Assembly (NCBI GenBank): GCA_023014485.1
Contig: JAJOZX010000945.1
Span: 996,001-1,060,000 of the forward strand
Length of the DNA: 64,000 nt
Direction of reading: 5' to 3'
Source: Bathynomus jamesi
Lineage: Eukaryota; Arthropoda; Malacostraca; Isopoda; Cirolanidae
Shown one piece after another: positions 20,925 through 28,800 of this stretch (its first letter is position 1; each line of letters begins with the position of its first letter). The notes under the pieces were generated by a model that worked only from the letters and a program-made list of their open reading frames with translations, was not told the DNA's origin and did no database searches. The translations under genes were made by a program, and so were the position numbers.

Positions 20925-21083
20925 CTGATGCCACGTTCTATAAACAGAAGTATGCCATGGCCATGGGCAATCCCTTCTCCCCCATTTTGGCCAATTTATT
21001 TGTGGAGTTTTTTGAAACAAAATTGTTGCCCAGGATATCCTTCCCCAATCAAATTTCGTTGAGATATGTGGATGACATTATCA
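20925..21083 (+). pseudogene. PLE-A reverse transcriptase fragment
   Basis: Open translation AMAMGNPFSPILANLFVEFF, ETKLLPRISFPNQISLRYVD and DI. MGNPFSPILAN is the Penelope RT motif preceding the catalytic site and RYVDD is the catalytic box with both Asp intact. The frame is cut right after YVDDIIS by the hAT MITE (21085-21440). On the far side the sequence resumes near the GIY-YIG domain, so the region between was already deleted. Confidence 0.85.
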
Positions 21084-21084
21084 G

Positions 21085-21440
21085 CAGTGGCGGACCTACA
21101 TTTTTGTGACCCTGAAGCTTGAACTGTTATGGGGTCCCCTTCGCAACCAGCAACAATAGGGCCCCCGAAAAATTTTGAAATTTGACCAATTACAGGGGCA
21201 TTTTGAGGCCATATGAAATGGGTATTAGAAGCATATTCTAAGGTCAATATTAAGTACTTCAACCCATTGGCTTATGATTCTATTACTAAAATAGCCTTAT
21301 TTTAATAACAAACACTTAAAAAAACTCCATCGATTTTGTTGAAAAATTCACTCATTAAAAAAAAAGTTGCTTCAGGGCCCCTCCTGGATTAGGGGCCCTG
21401 AAGCTTAAGCTTCATTAGTTTCATAGTAGATCCGCCACTG
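21085..21440. mobile_element. hAT MITE in PLE-A with 8-bp TSD ATTATCAG
   Basis: Ends are CAGTGGCGGACCTAC and, from the right, CAGTGGCGGATCTAC. ATTATCAG is repeated exactly at 21077-21084 and 21441-21448. 356 bp, non-coding. An internal block (TTTGACCAATTACAGGGGCA, then TTTTGAGGCCATATG) is shared with the hAT at 41899. Subterminal GAAGCTT / AAGCTTC blocks are inverted. Confidence 0.95.
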
Positions 21441-21448
21441 ATTATCAG

Positions 21449-21852
21449 TATTCCCAGTATATATTACCATGTGAAGAATGTCCTGATAATGTATACGTGG
21501 GAGAAACGGGAAAGGACCTCAGTGAAAGAATTTATGAACACAAGAGAAATGGAGGGTGGGGAATGGAAAAAGTGCTGTATTCTGTCATGATAGAGACTAT
21601 AACCATGTAATAGATTTCAATAATTGCAACTTTGTTTTCAAATCTAATAACTATGTTAAGCGTAGAATTGTTAAATCTAGTCTTATAGGCTCTATGAAAA
21701 TTTTTAATAATCCCTCCGATCGTCAATTCTCTTTTAACAAGATTAGGCCTATATGTAATAAAATTAAGGATTTTGTAACATTACCATCCAAAAATCTCCA
21801 GGCAACACAGATACATTCATCAAATCAAAGCTGGGTCGGAAGGGTCACTTAA
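21449..21852 (+). pseudogene. PLE-A GIY-YIG endonuclease and C-terminus
   Basis: Translation ILPCEECPDNVYVGETGKDL, SERIYEHKRNG shows the Cys pair, the GIY-YIG-equivalent (VYVGE...), the Arg of R(I/L)xEH, and His. After frameshifts it continues VKRRIVKSSLIGSMKIFN and SNQSWVGRVT. It would nick target DNA in an intact PLE. It is non-functional here because the RT is broken. Confidence 0.85.
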
Positions 21853-21997
21853 CTATCCCCTGATAAGAGGATGGGAAGGTTCAGTCAGCTAATCCCAGAT
21901 AATTAATTAACTTCCAGATGTATATAAACTCTGTTCTCTGTTTATGCGGTTATTACCAATTGACAAGGGCTCGCGAGGAGTGGTTTCCTTCTTCATG
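21853..21997 (+). mobile_element. PLE-A right non-coding end
   Basis: Mirror of 20400-20550 (CTTCCCATCC complement, GACAAGGGCTCGCGAGGAG). About 60 bp including the GAAAC block is deleted just after CGCGAGGAG. The end is followed by SINE-A copy 3. Confidence 0.75.
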
Positions 21998-22002
21998 CTG
22001 TA

Positions 22003-22293
22003 TACCTTTGGTTAACCTTTGGTTAGCTTCCGCCCGAATTGTTCATTCTGACGAACGTCAAGCTTTTCACTCCACTTTAGACCTACAGTTTAACGTGGAA
22101 TCCGAACCACGCCCATCATCAGCCCAGCGTCTTAACCACTAGGCCACCTAGGGTACCAATTTATCTACCAACCACTTTCTTTATTGTGTGGAAGGATGAA
22201 CAACTGGGTTTTGCTGCGCGCCAGCTGCCGTCGGGTCTCGAACCCGGGGCCGATGGATTCGTAGTCGGCGACGCTAACCACTACACCACCGAG

Positions 22294-22299
<6 letters not shown>
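22003..22299 (-). mobile_element. SINE-A, copy 3 (best tRNA-like head)
   Basis: Most intact head: GCCTCGGTGGTGTAGTGG (A box), GACTACGAATCC (anticodon-arm-like) and GGGTTCGAGACCC (consensus B box). The tail ends GCTAACCAAAGGTTAACC. Here the head, not the tail, touches the (TA)n at 22300, because that (TA)n belongs to the LINE on the other side. Confidence 0.85.

Positions 22300-22327
<28 letters not shown>
22300..22327. repeat. (TA)n tail of LINE L4
   Basis: (TA)n directly following, in the sense of the minus strand, the 3' end of the LINE. Confidence 0.85.
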
Positions 22328-22332
<5 letters not shown>

Positions 22333-22378
22333 CATATTACCTTATGAACCTTATGTTGTTTCGTGCGTTGGTCTCTCT

Positions 22379-23275
22379 TCACACGGAGGTCAAGCTGGTG
22401 GCCCCGCCTCTAGGTCTGGCTTGGTGGAGGAGCGAGTTGCTTTCTTGCACTCTCCACCGTACATAGCCAGGCACGCCCAGCTCATCTGGTACCGTCCTGA
22501 GCCAGGCATCCAGTCTTCTCTTGAAGACTTCAACTTTGACCCCCGTTCCGTTTCTGAGGTCCTTTGGAAGCTGGTTGAAACGTCTTGGCCCCCTGACAAC
22601 CAAGCTATTTTCCTTCAGAGTTGAGGAGGTCCCTTCTCGGGCCTTTAATTTGGGAACACTACACATTCTGACTTTCCAATTTTTCAGTGTTGTTTGAATG
22701 GTAATTGGGTTTAGTTTTATGTTTGGTACCAGTTTTTCGATCATTTTCCATATGTAGATTATGGTGTACCTCTCTCTTCTTCTTTCCAGGGAGTACAGAT
22801 TTAGTTTACGTAGTCTTTCCCAGTAGTTGATCTCTTTGCAGCCATCAATCTTGGCTGCGAAATGCCTTTGCGTTTCTTCTAGTTTATTAGTTTCTTCCTT
22901 TTTATATGGGGACGTCAAAACTGAGCAGTATTCCAGCTTTGGTATAATCAGTGTTTTTAGTAGGGGAATCATTACTGTCCTGTCCCTTCTCTTGAACGTT
23001 CTTAGTACCTGTCCGGCGACTCTTTTTGCTTTATTTATCGCTATCTGATTTTGTGTTTCGAATTTCGCATCATCTGTCATTATCCCGAGATCGATCGCTT
23101 TCGTGCTTCTCTGAATTTCCTGTCTATCTGGAGCATAATATGCAGTCTGTTTAAGTTCTTTTTTTCTACCATATCTCAGGAACTGAAATTTCTCGGTGTT
23201 AAATGACATGTTGTTGTCTTCTGACCATTTGTATATTTTGTTGGTGTCCCTTTGCAAGGCCTCCACATCATGCAC
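22379..23275 (-). pseudogene. LINE L4 ORF2, thumb to C-terminus
   Basis: 298 uninterrupted codons. The start WSEDNNMSFNTEKFQFLRYG is the region after the catalytic box, followed by AIDLGIMTDDAKFETQ, LLKTLIIPKLEYCSVLTSPY, LEETQRHFAAKI, YWERLRKLNLYSLERRRERY and VRGPRRFNQLPKDLRNG. The order is typical of CR1/Jockey-like ORF2 proteins. The frame stops at the shared 3' end. The catalytic FADD/YADD box lies just upstream in a damaged stretch (23276-23400). Confidence 0.85.
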
Positions 23276-23305
23276 TGCGCTGATTTTTCTGCTGATCTTT
23301 GTAAA

Positions 23306-24401
23306 CTATTGCTGTTTACTCCGCTGTCTATGTCTGTTAGCATGATAATGAAAAGGAGTGGAGCAGTACTGTCCCTTGTGTACTGAGCTGCGTACTTCCG
23401 ATTCTGATGATGATATACCTTGAATTTTGACGACCTGCAGACGTTCTCTGAGAAAGTTGTAGATCCATTTTCCCACTTTGCCTGTTATTCCCATATATTT
23501 AATTTTATGTGTTATTATACCATGGTCACATTTGTCGAAAGCTTTAGCAAAATCTGTGTGTATATAACATCGTAGTTGTAATTGCCTTCCAATGCATCTA
23601 GGATATTGTTGTAGTGTTCTATTAGTTGTGATAGGCATGATCTACCTGATCGGAATCCATGCTGATTTTCGTTGAATCTTTCCCGTGTCTCCAGGAAGTC
23701 AAATTTTCTCTCTAACTATTCTTTCAAATATTTTGGTCAGGTGGGACGTCGATGACACTGGTCTATAGTTCTTTGCTTGAGATCTGTCCGTCCCCTCCTT
23801 TATATATAGGGACAATGTTTGCTCTTTTCAAGATTCTCGGTATTTCCCCAATGTCTAGGGATCTCCATATCCAGTATAAAGGTGGAGCTATTTCAATTTT
23901 ACAGTTTTTAATCAATAATGCGTTCCAATTGTCCGGACCTGCAGCTGAATGTGGTTTCATTTGTCCTATAGCTCTCGCTACATCTTCTGGGGTAAAATCA
24001 AAGTCTGTTATATACTCTCCTTGCAAGTCCTCTTCAAAGAATGCATTTATGTCAGGTATCGCTTTGTCACTTTTTGGGGTACTGAAAATTGATTCATATT
24101 GAGCTCTCAATGTATCAGCTATTTCTTTTGGATCGTCGGTTAGTTCATTATTTCTCGTCCTTAAGGGCCCAATAGCGGCGCGCGTTTTTGTTTTCCTTTT
24201 TGCATAGCTATAGAAGTATTTTGGATTTTCCTTTATTGCTTCTACCGCCTTTTCCTCTTCCGTCTCTGTATGTCCTTAATCAGGGCTTGTATTTCCCAAT
24301 CGATACCCCAGTTTTTCTTTTATTGCTTTCCTGTCATTATCTCCGCAGTTGCCTAACTTCGCCTCCACTCTCTTCCTTCTACGGAAAAGTCTTCTCTTTT
24401 G

Positions 24402-24403
<2 letters not shown>
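23306..24403 (-). pseudogene. LINE L4 ORF2, RT fingers and palm
   Basis: Reading from 24403: a basic leader (RRKRVEAKLGNCGDN...), AIKENPKYFYSYAKRKTKTR, IGPLRTRNNELTDDPKEIAD, then 24110-23763 AIGQMKPHSAAGPDNWNALL with RILKRANIVPIYKGG, and after frameshifts DFAKAFDKCDHGIITHKIKY with GKVGKWIYNFL (23638-23306). AAGPD and DFAKAFD are RT motifs, the latter with the first catalytic Asp. At least three frameshifts make it non-functional. Confidence 0.85.
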
Positions 24404-24463
<60 letters not shown>

Positions 24464-24470
24464 ATATATA
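24404..24470. repeat. (CT)n then (TA)n
   Basis: About 38 bp of CT followed by TA, between LINE L4 and PLE-B. Confidence 0.9.
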
Positions 24471-24580
24471 TATAGTTTGGTTAAACAATCGACCTTAGTT
24501 TTTATTTATTTTTTTTTCTCAATTTTCCGTACATTTTTCAATAATGGTAAATTATAAATAATATTTCCAAATTTTCCGAC

Positions 24581-24608
24581 GTTTCGCTCTGTCCTCGAGC
24601 ATCTTCAG
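24581..24608 (-). ncRNA. Hammerhead-like motif, PLE-B left arm
   Basis: CTGAAGA, an extra T, then GCTC-loop-GAGC and GAAAC. This matches the hammerhead core order CUGANGA, stem II, GAAA, with one extra base before stem II. Hammerhead motifs in Penelope elements are established; activity of this variant is unknown. Confidence 0.45.
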
Positions 24609-24829
24609 GGAATTCGTTTGGAGCCATCTTCGTAGGTGTTCTGCCTAGAATGAAAATTTCTTGTCAGGGCGCTCTTTTATAGCTCATTTTCGGAGGTTTT
24701 CCCGCAGTTTCGCGTACGTGTACTGACGGGATTGGTCAGTTTCTTACGTGTAACTTGAAGATTCGTTCTTGCCCGGTTCACTGATTGTTTATTTTCGGGG
24801 AAGTCTCTTTTATTATTAATGCTTCGATG

Positions 24830-25330
24830 ATATGAAGTCTTTTCTCATCCCTTATTTGTGTTACCACGTTTGTTGCTTCCATTATCTCTTGTCTGGTTAG
24901 GTTTTTTGTGGATGTTCCACATGTGATCTTTCGGACTTCCTTCTTGTAAGTGGATTGTTAGCCTTCTTGACAGTGTTGTTATGGTTGAGCCCACGTATCT
25001 CACGTTTCCTCGAACTTTGGAACCTTCATTTGGGCATTGAAATTCGTAAACTACGTGGGATTTTTGTAGATTTTTGGTTTTTTGAGTGGTTATTTTTCAT
25101 GAATAATTTTTTAGCCTCATGTCTCGGTAGTAGATGGCAAGCAATATTTTATTCTGATTTCTACATCTGACGTTTCCCTTTACTATTTTCCTCATTACTC
25201 TTTCGTCAATTTTATATGCAGGCGACATTTGGTTTTGGTAAAAAAAAATTATGAACAGTGCCGTTAGACGTCTTTCCTTTCTTGCCTGATTGCTTTCCGC
25301 TGAATTTGCCTCCCTTTTTATTTTCAAACA
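24830..25330 (-). pseudogene. PLE-B connector and GIY-YIG endonuclease
   Basis: Minus-strand translation gives YKIDERVMRKIVKGNVRCRN, a stretch ending MRLKNYS, then SHVVYEFQCPNEGSKVRGN, VRYVGSTITTLSRRLTIHLQ and GSPKDHMWNIH. FQCPNEG..VR.VRYVGST...L..RL..H shows the GIY-YIG core with Arg and His. The RT domain that should lie upstream is not found; the 25331 palindrome occupies that position. Confidence 0.8.
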
Positions 25331-25951
25331 TGACATGTGCAATTTAGGTGGATCGATTTTACATTTTTTCGATTTCCATATTCTAATAGAGACAAAAACT
25401 TGCGCATGCATGAGAAAATAGCCTCTGCAAAATCTTAGCTTAATAGGTAATCATCTTCTGCCCCCGGCAGAGCGATGAAAATCATATTTTAGTAGTCAAA
25501 AACGTATTTTTAAACCCTAGCCTAGAGTCATAAAATTTTGCGTGTGTGTTATTTCATGCCTAAGCAACGATATAAATGCTATGGGAAATATATAAATGCA
25601 TTATTTAAGACAAAGAGCCGATCTGAAAATATGTATAATATACATATTTTCAGATCGGCTCTTTGTCTTAAATAATGCATTTATATTCCCATAGCATTTA
25701 TATCGTTGCTTAGGCATGAAATAACACACACGCAAAATTTTATGACTCTCGGCTAGGGTTTAAAAATACGTTTTTGACTACTACAATATGATTTTCATCG
25801 CTCTGCCGGGGCAGAAGATGATTACCTATTAAGGTAAGATTTTTCAGAGGCTATTTTCTCATGCATGCGCAAGTTTTTGTCTCTATTAGAATATGGAAAT
25901 CGAAAAATGTAAAATCGATCCACCCTAAATTGTGCATGCATAATGCATGTC
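25331..25951. mobile_element. 620-bp near-perfect palindrome (foldback MITE)
   Basis: Centre at about 25638 (AATATGTATAATATACATATT). Arms of about 305 bp match outward to CACCTAAATT / AATTTAGGTGG and TGACATG at the edges, with only scattered differences and a few 1-bp indels. No coding capacity. It interrupts the PLE-B coding region. No terminal motif I can assign to a superfamily. Confidence 0.85.
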
Positions 25952-25959
25952 AGTAGCTA

Positions 25960-26800
25960 AAGAGGGGCGTTCTCGCTCACCTTGACGGAGTTGTCTTTTT
26001 CTGTCCTTGTGGCCGTCGTAGTGAGGGTTACTTCTGCGTACCCTCGTGTGTTTCTGTCCTTTTGTTGATCCCTCTTCTTTTTGATTAGTTCTTTTTTGGG
26101 GGTCAATTCATTGCCATTGTTCTGTGAGGTCCGTCACAGTTTAGGCACTTTTTTAATCGTGCTTTTGCAGTTCCTCCAGCTGTGGTCACTTCCACTGCAT
26201 TCGGAGCATCTTATTTGGTCCTTTTGAGGACAGTCCTTAGTCAAATGTTCTTCCAGTTTGTAACACCTAAAGCACATTTGGATGTTTATGAACCGATCCT
26301 GATCAATCGGTTAGGTGCTAATCTGACGTTGAAGGCCAGTAGGCCTTCTTCTGCTGCTTTCTTCGCCATTACAGATTCACTGAATACTACCTTCATGAGG
26401 TGAGTATTTTTTTCCGAATTTAACTACTTCCGTTACGTTTGCCCATCTTTGGCATCTTTCTATTTCTTCCTTCGTATCTTGGGCAGAGTGTTCCCCGACC
26501 ATTGTTTAGTTTTTTGCATATGATTGACCTCGTGGCCAATACTGTTGGTGGGATCTGCGGCTGAAGGCCAATCACTTTCGCGCCTTTACCACGGCGGAGT
26601 CGGTAAGGTAATAAGGTAATTGACGTCCCTTTCTTCGTGACATAGCGCAATGAATCCAGAGTTCACTGCAATCAGTTTATTAACTGAAGGCCTAAGTGGC
26701 CGTAAATTTGTCTGAATACTATTCCTCTCGCTGGGGTCTCCTTACCCCGTATCACTCGTAGTGGTATACGAGTTGGCATATTAATTTGTTTGGTTTTATA
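25960..26800 (-). pseudogene. LINE ORF1 (gag-like) with three CCHC knuckles
   Basis: Minus-strand pieces in order: MPTRIPLRVIRGKETPARGI, a GLQPQIPPTVLATR segment, ERCQRWANVTEVVKFG, HLMKVVFSESVMAKKAAEEG and LLAFNVRLAPNRLIRIGS. After a frameshift come CFRCYKLEEHLTKDC and CSECSGSDHSWRNC (CX2CX5HX4C, CX2CX4HX4C). In a third frame KCLNCDGPHRTMAMN opens a third knuckle, and a basic tail follows. This layout is the ORF1 of Jockey/I/CR1-type LINEs. It may be the missing ORF1 of L4, separated from ORF2 by PLE-B. Confidence 0.75.
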
Positions 26801-26837
26801 GTCAAAGTCCTCCCTCGCCCCAGAGCCTATGAAGCCT

Positions 26838-26896
26838 GCAAATTTTTTATTTATTTGTTTATTTATTTATTTATTTTTTTTTTTTATTTTTTTTCC
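26838..26896. repeat. (TTTA)n and T-rich tract
   Basis: TTTATTTATTTATTTATTT followed by a T run. Confidence 0.9.
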
Positions 26897-27700
26897 CTAT
26901 TCTCATCCGTTGCGATGCACTGGCCCAGCGAGGTTCGCCCCCTGGTGGTTCAACGATTATCTCGCCCGGTAGAGAAGCGAGCTCCTGCTACTTTTTCCGC
27001 ATGAACTGTGTCTCAAAGGCCTTCTTCGAAAGAAGCTGCATTGCCCGTACAATGAGAGGACCCTAGCTTACTGGCAATGGGACGAACCACAAACTTCCCA
27101 GTGTCAGTAGGTCCCTCAGTGGAACAATTATGCAAGGCATAGTTGCCCACCTTTGGGTGTCCAATGCAGTGGAGTGTAATCCACGTTAAATGCACTTCTT
27201 CATGGTGGGGCGAGGCAGGAGGGTGAGGAGTTTACCTCCTCATTTGTGTAATATTATCTCTTAAAAAGTACCCTTAATTTCTGTTTGGGTTTTTCTTCGA
27301 TTTATGCAATAATTTATTGTTCCCTCTATATTAATAGTAATATCGCTCAGGAAGTGTGTCCCCAAATCCAAGCCGCTCTTACTACCTTTGAAAACTGAGA
27401 ATGGTAAACGTATGACAGAATTTCGTCCGTAGATGGCTTTCCTCCTCCTTTGCCACCCTTACCGGTGGGAAAGAGATGAAAAAACTCTTAGGAAGTTTTC
27501 CTCCTTTTCCACTGAGGCAGAGTCGAGATCTTCGGTGGGTCTTTTCCCGATTTTTTGCCACCTTTGCCGTACGGAAGCTGTGAGCGGTGAGAGAATCTTC
27601 TTTCTTCAGCGGAGTCCACTGTCTTCCGCGACGATTCACCCAAGAGTGTTTTTGCGTAGAAGTGCTTTTATTACACCGAGTTTATATTTAGTTGGGCACC
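26897..27700. other. Unassigned interior of PLE-B
   Basis: Moderate GC. ORFs on both strands (for example 27433-27801 plus, 27382-27639 minus) overlap each other, and neither shows a motif. Could be LINE 5' UTR or PLE spacer; I cannot tell. Confidence 0.3.
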
Positions 27701-27837
27701 CGCCATTTGCGAGAAAACTGAGGTTTTCTCGCGAAACTGCGGGAAAACCTCCGAAAATGAGTTACAAAAGAGAGCTCCCTGACAAGAAATTTTCATTCTA
27801 GGCAGAACACCTACGAAGATGGTTCCAAACGAATTCT

Positions 27838-27865
27838 CTGAAGATGCTCGAGGACAGAGTGAAAC
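27838..27865 (+). ncRNA. Hammerhead-like motif, PLE-B right arm
   Basis: Inverted counterpart of 24581-24608: CTGAAGAT, GCTC loop GAGT, GAAACG. The C-to-T change in the stem keeps pairing as G-U. Confidence 0.45.
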
Positions 27866-28046
27866 GTCGGAAAATTTTGGAAATATTATTTATAATTTAG
27901 CACTATTATTGAAAAATGTCATACGAAAAATTGAGAAAAATAATACTAAATTAATAAATAAAACTACGGTCGATTGTTCAACCAAACTTGTTTAAAGGAA
28001 AAGCTCTTCCCCAAATATACGGATATATAATATATATACACTCAAC

Positions 28047-28140
28047 CTCTTCGAGCAGGAAGGAGAACACATCGAGCAACTTCTCAATTAAGACGAACAA
28101 CACGCTAAGGTAAGCATCTATGAAGTTTCGGAGCTTTAGT
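28047..28140 (+). pseudogene. mariner transposase extreme C-terminus
   Basis: EQEGEHIEQLLN then stop, with following AAGGTAAGCATCTATGAAGT. It matches the C-terminal end at 55170-55255, so it is a second, shorter remnant of the same mariner family. Confidence 0.65.
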
Positions 28141-28214
28141 TCCCTTACTCAATGTTTCAGTGATTTCTTTTTGACCATTTGTTAGTTCATTGTTTACTTT
28201 CTTTAAGGGCCCAA
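28140..28214 (-). pseudogene. Short LINE fragment
   Basis: TTAGTTCATTGTTTACTTTC and TTAAGGGCCCAATAA match the L4 region at 24105-24175. About 75 bp. Confidence 0.6.
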
Positions 28215-28800
28215 TAATTCACGGTTGAAAAAGAAAATGATGGAAACTTATCTTTTCTGGATCTAAAAACTCAGAGATGCTTTAATCAGTTCTGATTTGA
28301 AGTTTTTATCGTAAGCCTACTAATAATAACTTATGTGCATTTTATTTTGCCCATCACCCCTCGATTAAATCTTCTATTTTCTCTGCTATGTTTCTTAGAG
28401 CATTGAGAGTTGTCAGCCCTGAATTTTTAGATTCCGAGTTATGCAATATCATGAATATTGGTACTAAATTATGTTATCCTACTTCATTTCGAGATAACTG
28501 CCTTAGGAAAGCCAAGAATAGATGTTATAATAGTGTAACTGTAAAGGAATTTGAGCGTAAAATAACCTTAGACTACCTTACCATGTTAATTTTCAATATC
28601 TTCAGACTTTACTTAAAGCAATTGGTATCAATGTAGTCTTTAAGTATAATAATACTGTTAAATCAAGCCTAATAAAGAATAGCGCGGATAATGTGGTTGG
28701 GTGTGTGTATTCTATCGGATGTAGCCGACACAATGTAACTCGGTGATATATATAGGCCAAACGGGTAAAACATTAGACATTAGAGTAAAACAGCATAAAT
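28215..28800 (+). pseudogene. Penelope-like element PLE-C, RT end and GIY-YIG start
   Basis: LSFLDLKTQRC, then HPSIKSSIFSAMFLRALRVV, SPEFLDSELCNIMNIGTKLC and YPTSFRDNCLRKAKNR form the region after the Penelope RT domain. After a frameshift comes SSLIKNSADNVVGCVYSIGC and, past further damage, RYIGQTGKTLDIRVKQHK. GCVYSIGC...YIGQTGKTL..RV.QH is the GIY-YIG core. The frame is interrupted at KQHK by the 28801-31986 element and resumes at 31987. Confidence 0.85.

Larger units (their letters stand above)
22328..24403 (-). mobile_element. LINE L4: longest RT-bearing LINE copy in the window
   Basis: About 2.1 kb of minus-strand LINE, 5' truncated at a (CT)n tract (24404) and ending in (TA)n. The 3' end reads CTTGACCTCCGTGTGAAGAG, then AAGGTTCATAAGGTAAT and (TA)n; this end is shared with SINE-A. 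Diverged relatives occur at 15113-16470, 51523-52930, 50129-50312 and 54525-54665. Confidence 0.85.
24477..27990 (-). mobile_element. Penelope-like element PLE-B with inverted terminal arms
   Basis: The outer 240-260 bp are inverted copies: the left arm 24477-24714 matches the complement of 27732-27990 (GGTTGAACAATCGACC-like end, CTGAAGATGCTCGAGGACAG, CCCGCAGTTTCGCG). Such inverted pseudo-LTR arms are a known PLE arrangement. Inside are a minus-strand GIY-YIG region, a palindrome and a LINE ORF1, so the element has been heavily invaded. Confidence 0.8.

Noticed and set aside
22421..24102. Plus-strand ORFs across the LINE
   Set aside because: Antisense shadows of the L4 RT gene.
27382..27801. 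Overlapping sense and antisense ORFs of about 90-120 codons
   Set aside because: Mutually antisense, compositional, no motif.
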